64,000 bases of DNA from Norana najaformis (lineage: Eukaryota > Annelida > Clitellata > Crassiclitellata > Hormogastridae): the NCBI GenBank assembly GCA_964023275.1, contig OZ029914.1, positions 50,608,530-50,672,529 on the forward strand, in the 5' to 3' direction. Below the pieces are notes generated by a model, which saw nothing but the letters and a program-made list of their open reading frames with translations, made no database searches and had not been told where the DNA came from. Of the stretch, positions 1 to 11,059 are shown piece by piece (the stretch's first letter is position 1; each line of letters begins with the position of its first letter). The position numbers and the translations under genes are program-made.

Positions 1-1535
1 ATAATGCGCTATCTAAATGTCCGACACAGAAACTACATAAATTTATAAACAAATTTCTTTTTCTGGTTTTAATTTTTGACTACGCATTTCTCTAGTGAAC
101 AGGGTCGTGGCCATAGTTACGGTTACGACTACATTAATATTTGCACTTAGGCCTATCTACGTTTCTGTATCCGGAACTATTGGAAAACCCGTGCTATAAA
201 TAGCACCTCTTACCTTATTTTCGTATTTCGAAACATAGTACGGTTGCTAGTATCATCGAAATCTTTACAAATGTTGGAATTATTAGCAACAATAAAATAT
301 TCTTACTACTATTTGTGATTTTCTGGCGGTGTCCTTAACTCTTTCTTGGTGTCGTTCGTACTTCTGGTAATTTCACCCTAATCCAACGAAATTCTGCTGC
401 TTGAATATCTCGGTGCTCAAGTGAAATGACGCTCATCCAGCTATAAATAGAGTTGGAATAACCACAGGTTTCAGATGATACGACTGAAGCCGCCAGGCGG
501 AGAGGATAGCTACACCAACTCGGCGTAACATCCTATGCCTGCCACCTAACGATAGTTGCATTTCGATTCTGACCAATTCTGACCATTTTTTAGAGATATA
601 CAAGTGACATTTTAAATTGTGCCTAGAATTTTTTCCTGGCTATTACCTTTGTTCACCTACTACTGCATCTTCTTTTCCTATTTTGTCGTAGGCCCCATAT
701 TATTACATCATTACTATCATTACCAACACCACCACCATCATTATCAACGTCATCACCATCACTTTCATTGTCATATTTATGACCAACGTTTTCATCATCA
801 CCATTATGATTATCATCAACATCATGAATAAACAGATCATCATCCTCGTCTTCTTCGTCGTCATCATCATCATCGTCATCATTATGGAACAATAGTTTAA
901 GTTGTCGATCAAGAATTGAGGATAAAAAGCGATGAGGGGGATATAGAATTTTTCAACTTTTAAGGGACTGAAATTAACGCGTTGGTCGATTTTTAAATAC
1001 ATTATGTGATCGGGAAATTGGAGTTCTATTATTTAAAATTTCTCAAATATATTTTATATTTATATAGAATAACTTAAAAATCTCTGTTTTAATAACAAGT
1101 TTAAACAAAAAATCCTTAGCCAGTGTTTAACAGCTGAAGTGATAGAGAAAAGTGCCATGCAAAAGAAATTGTTTTTCAAATATAAAAATTGCTGTTCTTT
1201 TCAGCTACACACTGAGAAATCGTTCTTAAAATTTAGCCTAGCCTACAGCATAAATATATGACTGGTTTATTAAACTGCAATTACCTTATCGAGCCTAATA
1301 AAGCTTTTCCAACGCATAATTAAAAATCAAAATCTGAGCAGTAATACAGCAAAATTCACACACAACTGATTGCCGTTCTGTAAAATGACGAGTGGATTGG
1401 ACACGGAAATCCAAGTAGCATTTAGCTTTAATTTAGCAACGGCCATCAACTACGCTTGCACATGAACAAATGGAGTACCTTAGAACTTTGTGATATATAA
1501 TAATGCACGGAAGAAAGTGTAAATATCATATATTT
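1..1535. repeat. Duplicated non-coding flank, copy 1
   Basis: No gene is seen here. Much of this stretch aligns by eye, in the same orientation, with about 43,640-45,075: shared runs include the text around 'ctagtgaaca' (95 and 43,709), 'ataaatagc' (197 and 43,810) and a run of ATC/CAT triplets followed by a closely similar AT-rich stretch. It is the distal part of a segmental duplication that also contains the SINE, the retrotransposon remnant and the 3' end of a BTB-PHR gene in each copy. Confidence 0.7.
706..893. repeat. Interrupted ATC/CAT trinucleotide microsatellite
   Basis: The stretch is made of imperfect CAT, ATC and GTC triplets. It creates low-complexity His-rich, Asp-rich and Met-rich reading frames on both strands that are not genes. 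A matching array sits at 44,270-44,460 in the duplicated copy. Confidence 0.9.
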
Positions 1536-1786
1536 GTTGACCTAGTTAGCAAAACTGGTTGAGTCAAAGGCCTACTTCAGGGCGCCTCTGTGCGCGAGGT
1601 CACCGGTTCGAATACAGATTGTGGCTTTATTTAAGAGATTTTAATCTCTGTCTAGTACGGTCCTTGTACGGGGACCTTAAGTGGCGTGGCGCCCATTCAA
1701 ATGGGCAGCGGTGGTGAAGGATCTTTCCGATAAATTAACTGAAACTGAGCAGGGTCGAGGCCATAAGGTCGCTCTAGAAAAATGTG
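1536..1786 (+). mobile_element. tRNA-derived SINE, copy 1
   Basis: The 5' part reads like a tRNA gene: an A-box-like segment near 1,544-1,563 with the typical GGTT, and a B box GGTTCGAATAC at 1,605-1,615. A non-tRNA body follows that recurs at 45,076-45,330 and, inverted and without the head, at 50,318-50,475 and 58,183-58,345. The body ends with a run resembling 'ctatagaaaaa'. Internal pol III promoter boxes plus a shared body are the definition of a tRNA SINE. Exact ends are estimated from where the copies stop agreeing. Confidence 0.65.
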
Positions 1787-1849
1787 CACACTAACACTTT
1801 AATTCATGAGGCTAATCGACAGTTCGACGTCTAAACCCTCTCTCCAACT

Positions 1850-2640
1850 ACTTACTTCTGTTTTCTGTTCAATCCCGCATGGCTAGTGATAAAATTTGTC
1901 TGGATCCTACTACGACAGAATTCATATTGCTAGACTCAAGCCGGCAAATATGATTCGTTTAAGTCTGTTCAGTTGTGCGGCTTCCTTGTTCATTATACTG
2001 AATATGCCCGCATTTTAGGCTTAAAGTTTGACACCACCACGCATTTTCTGACCATGTTCAGGCCCTTAACAAACCTGTTCGCTTTCTCACACGAGATATT
2101 CGCAGAACTAGTCATATGTCACAAATTATCTTGGTTTCAGTAGCGAATGCTTTGGTTTCTAGCAGATTTGACTATTATAACTCACTATTTTTCTGTATGA
2201 CTGAAAGAAATATGCATAGGCTACAAATGGTTCAAAACTTTCTGGACAAAGCTATACTAACAAAGCCCATAAATATCAGCATATTACACTCGTATCGCAT
2301 TCTTACGCAGGATAACCATCATCATGGAATCCAGCTTACGATCTCTCTTATAGTTCACAAGCTGTTACATTTAAATCAGTTAACCTTCCTCTGCTTCTTG
2401 TTTACCCTTTAAACCAAAGCCCTGTTGGGCTTTCGAGCGTTCTCGGTGGCTGGTCCAAGCTTGGGAATTCACTGCCCAGCTCTATGCTTTCTATCAGTTC
2501 TTTAATGTCATTCAGGTCTAAACTTAAGATATCTGTTTCAACTTGCATACCAACCGTAATGTGACTTCCGCTATCCCTGACCTACATAGGAGATTTCGAA
2601 TTTTTATGACGGTTTCGCTTTAAGCGATCGTCAACTGATG
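1850..2640 (+). pseudogene. Non-LTR retrotransposon reverse-transcriptase C-terminal remnant
   Basis: Short reading frames in several registers resemble the region after the catalytic motifs of CR1/L2-like reverse transcriptases. A segment like 'NPxKTEFI' lies near 1,900 and 'SSRFDYYNSL' near 2,158-2,190, followed by the usual 'LQMVQN' stretch. Stops and frame changes break it, so it is dead. It is homologous to 45,360-46,070 and belongs to the same segmental duplication. Only the 3' end is present, as expected from 5' truncation during target-primed reverse transcription. Confidence 0.7.
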
Positions 2641-2761
2641 CCCGCAGCCATATGATAACGAAGCTATGATTATAAGTCATTGGATTGGGTAATTAGTCCG
2701 TAATGTTGCATCAGCCATGCTTCTGATTCACGCTTGACGTCTGGCACTTTAAACTCCCACT

Positions 2762-2806
2762 CATTCGTTCGTTCGTTCGTTCATTCATTTATTCATTTGA
2801 TTTCAT
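2762..2806. repeat. TTCG/TTCA tetranucleotide tail
   Basis: Short TTCG and TTCA repeats lie about 120 bases after the reverse-transcriptase remnant. Many CR1/L2-like elements end in such short tandem repeats, so this probably marks the element's 3' end. The paralogous site at 46,398-46,418 has an ATTC array. Confidence 0.6.
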
Positions 2807-3158
2807 TCAGAGTGTTTAAATGCTTCCACCAAAGCGCTAACGGTTTTAATAGATCAAAATAATTGAAGAAACTAATATGAGTTATACAGAAAATGTTTAA
2901 TGGCCGCCTAATTTTAGAAATATACTGCATATCTGATTATAAACAGGAAAATGTATTATGAAGAACAATTTGTACCAGAGTCAATACAAACTCTTTATTG
3001 AATGAACAGCACCAGCATGAATGAATAAATTCGGCTTTAACGATCACAGTTTCATCAAACGCATCTCAATTTTTTTAAATCTCTGTTTTCTAATTTAACC
3101 AGATCTGTTATTGGTATATCATTATAAAAATTAAGTCTTTTTATATAATTGAACTATC

Positions 3159-4733
3159 TTACATATGGAAGAAATATAATCTGGGAATTTGGCGTGGGCC
3201 TCTATTGTTGCGACTGATTCTTTGTGTCGGGAAAAAGTGAATGTGACTTTTCCTTTCGTGCATACCGTTTGACACGGTGCATCGTAGTGACCGATGTCCC
3301 CATGAGCAAAAGTCTTAACCGAATACATAACTCCAGCTTTTATAAATATTGGTGTCTCCGTCGAAACTTTAAACTGATTTGAATCTCCAGTAAATCGAAC
3401 TTTAAGATTCTTCTTGAATAAAGTATTAGTCGACTTCATGACTTTAACATCAACTTCATATTCTTTTCCCTTATGTCCCGTGTATAAACCAACGCCAGTC
3501 AGCAGGATGTCTTGATCAGTTGTAAAACTAAGAGCATCTGCAACTGGCCCTTAATTCCATTGCCCAGTTACACACACCCCTCGATCGATCCAGACTTCCT
3601 CGCCGATTCTTCGTTCAATCGGAAACATCAGCTGGGAGCCTTTCTTCTTTGTAGCTAAGAAATAGTAGACTGATTCTTTCTCCTCTGCTGTCAACACATT
3701 CTTTCCTCTACTAATTTCAGCAAATTCAGTTTGTTCCATGATTGGAAAGCGTATCTTGTACAGCAGATCTCCAAGTTTATCTCTAATCTGCTGATCTGTT
3801 GGGTCATCTATGAATCTTTGACGCTGAAGTTGATGCTTAGCCCAAGCGATACAAGTTTCATATAAGACTATCTCCCTTACTGCAAGATTATCCATTAGAA
3901 GTATGGTTTTCAAAGTCTTTGGTGATGCAGACAATCTCTGGTTTTGTAAGAACGGCATTTGAATTCTGACCAATCAGCTTGAGACATTTACTCTTGAGTT
4001 CCGTATCATCAAATAGCAAACTCAGTTCCAGAAATTGGATGACGTTGTTTACATTGAAACCATCTAAGAGGCATTTTCCACATTCTTTGACTAACGTAGG
4101 CAGCATATACTTCTTGGCGGCGTAAATCAGAGAAGCCTCTGACTCAACACTCACGCATACGCTTTCGTAATAAATGTAGCTATAGAAAAAAATGGCAGAG
4201 GACAATTTCACAGAAATTTTAAAATTAAGAATTTAATTAATATTTTGCAGAATGAAGTCTTGCAATTATTACTACTTCACCAGTTGCTCATAATAATTCC
4301 TTCTAACTTGATCAATAACAATTTATATAGAAAACCATATTAACCTAAATCAGGACGGCTTTTAAAGATAAAAGGTTAAAAATTTATGCAATTCATTTAT
4401 ATTTAGTTTTGATTTTGTAAATTCATGACTTTCTCAATTTTTATTGTTAAATTACCTCATGATATCCTTAAAGGTAACAACATCAGTATCCTACACTTTG
4501 ATTGTTGCTTCTGATCCACTCTTACACTCGGTCATTCCGCTGGAGAACAAGGCTTCGAAGACAGGATTGCCTGAGATCAACATGTACTTATGAGCCCGGA
4601 TTTTGACAGAGGAGCCACTTGGTTGTCCCACTTCGAAGCAGACGTCCGTTGCTATTTCGTTGTTCAACTTGTGACGCATGCACCCAGCCAAAGTCTTCTC
4701 CAACTGCCAACGAGTCTCACCTCTAGTTGCCAT
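3159..4733 (-). pseudogene. BTB-BACK-PHR (BTBD6-like) pseudogene A
   Basis: This is a two-exon BTBD6-like gene on the minus strand. Exon 1 (4,733-4,456) carries the ATG in 'MATRGE' and the BTB N-terminal half ('IRAHKYMLISGNPVFEALF'). The intron runs 4,455-4,180, and exon 2 from 4,179 starts with the rest of the BTB ('YIYYES'), then BACK and PHR domains. Four lesions are visible against the intact paralogues: a TAG where the others have a Glu codon just after 'ATIKV' in exon 1; a 2-base deletion near 3,927 in the BACK segment; a TAA at 3,551-3,553 replacing a Ser codon; and a 1-base loss near 3,190 that shifts the last residues. The ancestral stop is at about 3,159-3,161. Splice sites are still GT/AG, so decay is recent. 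Intact homologues would act as Cullin-3 adaptors; this copy cannot encode one. Confidence 0.88.
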
Positions 4734-4745
4734 GACCTGAAATTA

Positions 4746-4873
4746 GTAAGCTATCTTCAGCGACAATTATACTTTACAGCTTGAAATCACGATGTCCACT
4801 TTCCACTCAATAAATCTGTGGACATCATGAGTTCAAGCTCTCAAGTGTAATTGTCGCTGAAGATAGCTTACTC
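4746..4873. repeat. Inverted repeat (about 55-bp arms) next to BTB exon 1
   Basis: The left arm 4,746-4,800 and right arm 4,819-4,873 are near-perfect reverse complements, both containing 'AGTAAGCTATCTTCAGCG' or its complement, separated by a loop of about 18 bases. The right arm is the ordinary start of the upstream block found before every BTB gene (compare 20,670-20,720). The left arm looks like an inverted duplication of it. It lies 12 bases upstream of the pseudogene A ATG and could form a hairpin. Confidence 0.9.
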
Positions 4874-5480
4874 ATTTTATAATTACTATCGAGCTAAGTC
4901 TACGAAAAAAACAATAAAATTAGGAACAATAATAATCTCTTCGCAGTTGCTTCGGACGATGCATATATCTGTAATGCTGCATTCGCAGTAAGTGGGGAAA
5001 TACGTGCTTTGGACATTAAGCAGAACCTCTGAACCATTTTCGATATTGAAAATAATGCGCGGGATATTTGCGCATCGTCGCACGTTCTCAAATATATAGA
5101 TTTTGTTCTTACTGTTACACGTGTTGAATCGTCCTTCCTTGAAAGTTCCTCGTGTTTAAGTCTAATTAACTCACAAGAATTCTAGTTCTAATAATCCTTC
5201 CTTCAAAGTATGTTGAGTTTAACTCTAGCCGAGTCACAAGACTCTTAGTCAAATGCAACCATAAATGTAGCCTCGTGTGCAATTAGGTCCTCAGCTACCG
5301 CAGCCAAACGGTTTTTCTTTGGTACACGGGTGGAAAAATACGGACAAAACGTTTGACTGCTAAATTTAAACTCGTTGCTAGTTGTAACATTTATCTCTTT
5401 CAACTTACTTAATTGTAATCGTAGGCGCAGTTTTAATCGTAACCTCGAGATATCTAAATTTTGAATGGATATCTCTTAAA
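4819..5480. repeat. BTB upstream block (U), copy 1
   Basis: This non-coding block recurs near BTB genes and elsewhere: 20,400-21,260, 38,280-38,960, 49,380-50,210, 56,860-58,080 and 60,230-60,860. Landmarks are 'gggaaatacgtgctttgga', 'gtcagccaaacg' and 'ggtggaaaaa'. No coding potential is evident. It may be the ancestral 5' flank carried along by gene duplication, or an old transposon. Confidence 0.75.
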
Positions 5481-5520
5481 CCGTTACTTGAATGAACCCA
5501 GATATCATGTATTCCTCACA

Positions 5521-5765
5521 TTGTCAAGATGATTGTTTAGAGCAGTAGGTCCAGCGACAGAGAATCCAAACTTTGTGGGACATCGCTGAACATGCGGTTG
5601 ATTCTTCGTATAGGATCGCAATCGACAGCTATTCTGGTTGTCTGTTACTCGAATGAAGAAATCAGAATCATTATCCTGGAGGGTTCAAAATGTAGATAAC
5701 GCGAAGGCTGAAGTCAGAATTATAATTCGCAATAAGACGACTTAACGCCCTTGAAAGAGGCTAAG
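5521..5765 (-). pseudogene. Retrotransposon 3' remnant, shared with 22,000-22,230
   Basis: The sequence aligns with 22,000-22,230, where the minus strand reads as the C-terminal tail of a CR1/L2-like reverse transcriptase ('FKALNRLIPNYISEF'). Here the frame is too eroded to translate. It forms the 3' boundary of the block duplicated together with the Mab-21 gene. Confidence 0.55.
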
Positions 5766-5989
5766 AAAATTAAATCATTAAATTTCTTTTAATTAAGATC
5801 TCGAAATCAGCAGTTTACTTAAATGGTGTTCTCACCTGATCAAACTTAAGACAGCGTCACTTCCTCAGGGCTAGAAATATCGTGTAATTCTGACCTATGA
5901 GTATAAAAATCTGCTTTTGTCTGCGTATGAAAACGATTGTCCGTTTACTTTCTGTAAGAGTAATTTATCGTACATGTATTCTCAGTTGA

Positions 5990-6530
5990 TATAGCCAACT
6001 GTTCCCAAACTGTGGGTCCCGACCCAAAAGTGAGCAGCTGGATCAAGAAATCATATTTTGTAATAAATTTTTAAGGCAAAATGTAGACTCAGTGGGTCGA
6101 TAAGTGACTAATATACACATTATTTCTCCTACGCATATCATTTCAATATTTATTGGCATAAGGTGATTCAAGATAACTTGGCTCAATCCCCAAATCAAAC
6201 AGGTTTTAGGTTTATTTTGAGTAAGTAAATAAGTAAGCAAGTAAGTAAGTAAGTAATGCATTTGTCAACACGCCATATATGTCCATCAACTAAACGAGAA
6301 ATCGTAGGAGTGAGGACTGATGTTAAGTATTGTGGTGGTCCGGAGCCACTTAAAATGTATTTCTATCAGATACCTCTACTAACAAGCGGTATGTGCGGCT
6401 TCTTGGTGAAATTTCTTGCAGAAACTAGAGGAGATTTGAACCTGCTATTCTATGGTAGAAGGGGAGTGGTTAACAGTTTTACCAATGCCTTAGAGAACAA
6501 GATGGCTATCACATAAGTCCGGGTCCAAGC
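5990..6530. repeat. Duplicated block downstream of Mab-21 gene 1
   Basis: This block is homologous to 23,690-24,180, in the same position downstream of the second Mab-21 gene: 'gagcag', 'tgtagac' and 'ggcataa' occur in the same order and spacing. It includes an AAGT/TAAG tetranucleotide run near 6,222-6,258. No gene is visible; the short frames on either strand are not shared between the two copies. Confidence 0.65.
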
Positions 6531-7158
6531 AGAACATAACGAAAGCCTTCATACTGCAAAAAAGACAAGTGAAAATACGAATGTGTAGGTATATATCACA
6601 TTAAGAAAACAATATATTACTGGATATTAGAATTGTTAAACTGTACAATTTAGTAAAAGAATCCGCTAAAGCGAAGCAAATCAATAAATGGTAAATTATT
6701 TTGTAAGTAATTTGATGTACTGACAACTCGAAAATAATAAATTATGGTTTCAACACTTAACTAAGCAAATTGATTCCACCTTGGTAAATAGCTTCACTTG
6801 ACTTTATTATGTATGATAAATAATACAGCGACAATATCGATAATCATTATCTGATCATGGCTCCTTAATGCATATACGTGTTTGCCTGACTTGGCGCGAA
6901 TTCTTATAATGAAAAATATGACGATATAAGAGTGCAACAGTTTTTAGCTTCCTTCACAGTTTCTCGCCGATTTAAGAAAAGTTTTTACATGGCTACGCGT
7001 AATCGAGATGTTATTTAGTGTGTCTTGTTAGATTTTAAAATCAGACAACTGGGAGTGCTACTGGCTTAGGAAACATTTTAGTAAGAAAAGAAGTGACGCT
7101 TAATATTTGCTCTTCCACAAGTATCATTTATATTTTTTAACCAATGAATCATATTATT

Positions 7159-10026
7159 TTACTCTGTAACGTACATTATATCCTGATGCTGTTGAAGTTT
7201 TTGTTGAAGGAAGCAACGAATGATGTGTTCAAATGGAAGACTGCTTTTGAGTTTTTTAAATTCGAACATTACATCTGAGCATGAATTATTGCTGTCAATC
7301 AGGCATCTCACTTTCAAATATCTTGCCAGGAAATGTCTTCCAAGATAATAATAACATTTTATATTGTAAGGTTGACCAAGAACTTCTGAGTAACCCCCAA
7401 ACATTAGAATTACTGAAAGTAAAATCTTCTCAAAGTAAATCTTTCGGGCAAACAAGTGTTGGAACGTCGAATCATCTGTGTCTTCTATTAGACACAAATC
7501 TTCATTTAGAGGCGATAAATAATAAACAAGTGTGTGGAATCCAACCAAACTTTGAATGTCTCTATCGAAATAAGAGTCAAGCGATGGCATCACCATAACA
7601 TTTGCAAAAGCAAATTTCTTCAAATCGCTAGTTAGATCAGGCTGATTGAGAATTCGTTCACACAACTGCAAAGCTTCAGGATATTGACGACACTTGTAGA
7701 GATACGCAGCACGATAGCAGTCAGCTGTATTGCAATGAATGCCAAAGTCTCTGCAGACTGCATTGTAAAATGATGTCATATTTTCTAAGGCATATTCCAT
7801 GAGCGTTTGAATTAATTCATTTAGAAAAGAACTCTCATTGAGCGATTCTAATTTATTAACTGTTTCCGTTCTCTGATATGCGCATACAAAATTGTAAGAC
7901 TTTTTTGATTTTCCACAAGATTTTTGTTTTGTTGTAGTCATTAAAAGTTCATCCAACAGAAATGTTGGGTTTTGCAAAACGCAATTCAGTCGATAAGCTC
8001 TAGGTCTTCTTTCATTCGATAGAATTGTTAAATGCTGAGCAAAAACCTCTGCTGTAAGACGCAAATCAAGCAAAAACGGTCGCCTACTGTAGTGTGAATT
8101 ATCTTTAATCCTGTTGAAAAGCAGATAAAATCCAATGATTCTAACAATGTCGTCAATGAAGAACAAGCAACCTGCATTCAGTGTTTCGTTATCTATCGTA
8201 TCGTCTTCGGGCGTTTGATTTATGATAACACTCTTGCAAAGGTCTATGACAGTTTTGTATTCTGATGCCGCAAAATGAAGAGCTGCCATGTAAGCCAAAG
8301 TCGCACTCGCGATGGTTTTTGATTTAGAATCCTGACATTCTAATGCTTTTCTTAGAAGACATTTTGACATTTGAGAGACAAGTTTGATTTCTTGCGCGCT
8401 ATTTGTTCCGGTTAAATTTTCCATAAGACTTTGTGCTTTCTGGAAAAGAACGAAGCTTCCGTTTAGGCTTGTTTCACTGGGTTTTGGAAAGTTATGATGT
8501 TTAGACTTTACGGCTTTTGGTTGCAATGAAACTTCTCTGATTAATTCAGTAAAGATGTCGTCATAACATGAAAATTGGCCAAAGCTTATTGCAGCTGTGG
8601 CATGCAAAATGAATAGCATTTTTGCAAGATGTGGGAAACTTGACGAGTACTCTGATGTTGATATAAAGGCACCTAGCTTGCATGTCTTCTGCAACATTCT
8701 CAGCCTGCCAAATTGATATTGTAAGTGCAAGCAGAATGTATAACTTCTTTGTTGTATGACTTTTTTAGCAGAGTGTATTACAGAAATGTTGAAGCCGGTT
8801 GAAAACTGCCATTCAAAGAATCGTAGTTTCCCAGAATCCATGAATTCGCAGATACGTAACATCCATATCCCAAAACCTGTCACTAGATCAGTAGTATTTG
8901 TCATGATGGGAACTCTGTCGAAGATGGGCAGAATACAATTCACCGCAAACCAGTCGGTAAGAATGCTAGAATGGCAGAATTCGTTCAAGCGTCTAATTGT
9001 CTCGTCAACTACTTTTTGGTTCATACAATCATGCATTAAGTTTGCTTCAGGAATAAAATAGTTCGGGCAATGCCTTTTCTGAAGGCATTCTGAAAGTTTA
9101 AGCAATAAATAGGAGCATATTTCAATAACAGACGTGGAAATCCACCATTGTGGCGACATCTCTTCACAAGACCACAGCATCAGTGTTTTAAAATGGTACG
9201 TACAGAGAACTTCATCTTCTTTTGGACAATCTTTGTGGATTAGTTCTCTCTTGGCAATGGATCGGAGCATGTGTGAAACAATCTGCTGAACTGGAGTCCA
9301 ACTATGAATTAAACACAGCTCAGCTGCAGAAAATGACAGCCTCCATTGATATTTATCATTTCTGCAAGCATGATGTTTTGCAATCACAACATGACAGCCA
9401 TTCTGTACTACCTCGCGAATAGTAGCAGTCGTTGGCCATCCGTAATTTCTTCGCCGTAATGGCCAATTTTTAGCTTCTTTTGGCCACTGTGAGCACCATA
9501 AGCATCCAACGTAATCAAAAAAGTGTTGTCCCTCATTTATTACTTTAACCGCGGGTCCTGCAATGCAACGTTGTATATCTTCATACAGCTCATACAGACT
9601 GGTAAGTTGTTCAATCTCAGCTATTAGAATGCCTAGGTTGTTAGCCTGCTCAAATTCAAACTTTTTGCAATTCCAATTATACCTGATTTTTCCAAAACGT
9701 AGTAGCTTAACAAACCCTGGATAATCAGGGTATGGTATCATATATGAACACTTCATCTTGTCGAAAAAACCACTGACATCAGCTGGTAAAACAGGAATGT
9801 CGTCTGTGAAGACCACTTCATCAGCCCTACTTACCAGAATGTCAACGTCGTCGATGCATGAATTTATAGGTTCAACGTAGAATTCGATGGAGCTGCCACA
9901 GAGAAATTCGTGATGAATCCCGAGCTTCAAAGACACATTTTGAAATTGCATAGCATAAAAAACATCACTATACAACTTAGGATGTTGCACGCATGTACCA
10001 ACGATGACCGCAGAAACACCTTCCAT
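7159..10026 (-). CDS. Mab-21 domain / cGAS-like receptor with TPR-like C-terminal half (gene 1)
   Basis: An uninterrupted 955-residue frame. Residues 40-185 form a Mab-21-type nucleotidyltransferase: GS at 44-45, metal-binding D60 and D62 in 'DDVDIL', and a third acidic residue D171 in 'FDYVGC' just before the 'QWP' turn. Residues 185-350 carry the helical Mab-21 half, with 'WRLSFSAAEL', 'LCTYHFKTLMLWSCEE' and 'CPNYFIPEANL'. Residues about 545-600 ('LAYMAALHFAASEYKTVIDLC') and 765-800 resemble TPR helices. No signal peptide or membrane segment is seen. Proteins of this family sense nucleic acid or other cues and make cyclic or linear nucleotide messengers; the kept triad permits catalysis, but the product is unknown. 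The start matches the paralogue at 27,526 residue for residue, and 'AAAATTCAG' directly before it may be a 3' splice site of a 5'-UTR intron. A structural, inactive Mab-21 role is the alternative. Confidence 0.88.
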   Translation of the reverse strand: MEGVSAVIVGTCVQHPKLYSDVFYAMQFQNVSLKLGIHHEFLCGSSIEFYVEPINSCIDDVDILVSRADEVVFTDDIPVLPADVSGFFDKMKCSYMIPYPDYPGFVKLLRFGKIRYNWNCKKFEFEQANNLGILIAEIEQLTSLYELYEDIQRCIAGPAVKVINEGQHFFDYVGCLWCSQWPKEAKNWPLRRRNYGWPTTATIREVVQNGCHVVIAKHHACRNDKYQWRLSFSAAELCLIHSWTPVQQIVSHMLRSIAKRELIHKDCPKEDEVLCTYHFKTLMLWSCEEMSPQWWISTSVIEICSYLLLKLSECLQKRHCPNYFIPEANLMHDCMNQKVVDETIRRLNEFCHSSILTDWFAVNCILPIFDRVPIMTNTTDLVTGFGIWMLRICEFMDSGKLRFFEWQFSTGFNISVIHSAKKVIQQRSYTFCLHLQYQFGRLRMLQKTCKLGAFISTSEYSSSFPHLAKMLFILHATAAISFGQFSCYDDIFTELIREVSLQPKAVKSKHHNFPKPSETSLNGSFVLFQKAQSLMENLTGTNSAQEIKLVSQMSKCLLRKALECQDSKSKTIASATLAYMAALHFAASEYKTVIDLCKSVIINQTPEDDTIDNETLNAGCLFFIDDIVRIIGFYLLFNRIKDNSHYSRRPFLLDLRLTAEVFAQHLTILSNERRPRAYRLNCVLQNPTFLLDELLMTTTKQKSCGKSKKSYNFVCAYQRTETVNKLESLNESSFLNELIQTLMEYALENMTSFYNAVCRDFGIHCNTADCYRAAYLYKCRQYPEALQLCERILNQPDLTSDLKKFAFANVMVMPSLDSYFDRDIQSLVGFHTLVYYLSPLNEDLCLIEDTDDSTFQHLFARKIYFEKILLSVILMFGGYSEVLGQPYNIKCYYYLGRHFLARYLKVRCLIDSNNSCSDVMFEFKKLKSSLPFEHIIRCFLQQKLQQHQDIMYVTE

Positions 10027-10485
10027 TCTGAATTTTAAAAAATCATTATTATTTTATCAGTTTACAATCGATATGTGGCATTACAAATGAATGACAATAG
10101 CTACCAAGCTAAGGTCAATTTTACATTTGTGCACAGATAATAACGGCAACGTGAATATGAATAATTGGTTTATATTTTAAATTAGAAATTCTAGAGCGCC
10201 AGTATCTTTTGCACAAAGCATCAACTGATGGCGCATCAACTTTAAGCCGCATTCTGATCAATATCCAGAAGATCAGTCCAATAAGACATAGAGGCAGCCT
10301 ACGGCTGGAAAGCCAACTGTGGTGAAAAATTGGAAAACAATGAGGATTTGAGGTTTTTGCATATTGTTTCGGATAATTTAGATTATGTGTTTGTGTAATT
10401 AATTTGTACGGAACACTGAGGAACAGTTAGACGAGGCCATCATTAACGCGAAGCGGATAGGGCGCGTGATTGACAGGTGGAGGTG

Positions 10486-10487
<2 letters not shown>
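10027..10487. other. Intergenic, no gene seen
   Basis: AT-rich sequence upstream of Mab-21 gene 1. It contains a short dispersed motif like 'catcaactgatggcgca' (about 10,218) that recurs at 17,672 and 18,073, and inverted at about 37,431. A 5'-UTR exon of the Mab-21 gene could lie here, but nothing marks it. Confidence 0.5.

Positions 10488-10580
<93 letters not shown>
10488..10580. repeat. (GA)n dinucleotide microsatellite, about 46 units
   Basis: An uninterrupted GA tract of about 92 bases flanked by GC-richer sequence. Read on the other strand it gives a Ser-Leu repeat frame that should not be taken for a protein. Confidence 0.97.
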
Positions 10581-10582
<2 letters not shown>

Positions 10583-11059
10583 GAACAGGGGGGCGCTGAT
10601 CGGATGGCGAAAGGGAGAAGTGGGATGATTGACAAACGGAGGGGAAAGTTAAGGAAGGGTGCGAAGCGAGGAAGACATTCGCTGGACAACGGTCTAGGAG
10701 GCGTTAGGTTCCGGAGAACAGAAGAAAATTAACAAAACTGTATCTCTTAAACAGACCTCGCTAGATTAACAGACCGATGCGAATCAAAGACTCACATTTT
10801 GCTGAAGTTGCTGTATATACGTTGTACATATTTGTAATATACGTGTGAAAGAAATAATCGTCGTTACGTCTCTGTACGGTCGGACAAATCCACTCACGAA
10901 CCCGCGTGTTGTGAAAGGCCTAAAGTCCCCCGAAGAGTTAAGCCTCTGATCAATAGCACCGTTCGCCACCATATCCTGAAAGGAGATTTGTGTTCGCCGG
11001 CGACCCATTCGCATCGCAGGACTCACAAGCAATACCTTCTTTCAGAAAAAGGTAAGTCT

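Noticed and set aside
619-1002. Frames of His, Asp or Met repeats on both strands
   Set aside because: They are translations of a CAT/ATC microsatellite; no non-repetitive protein sequence supports them.
7281-9422. Plus-strand frames of 66-105 codons across Mab-21 gene 1
   Set aside because: They are antisense shadows of the 955-codon frame and have no family resemblance.
10399-10689. 96-codon minus-strand frame with Ser-Leu repeats
   Set aside because: It is produced by the GA microsatellite.
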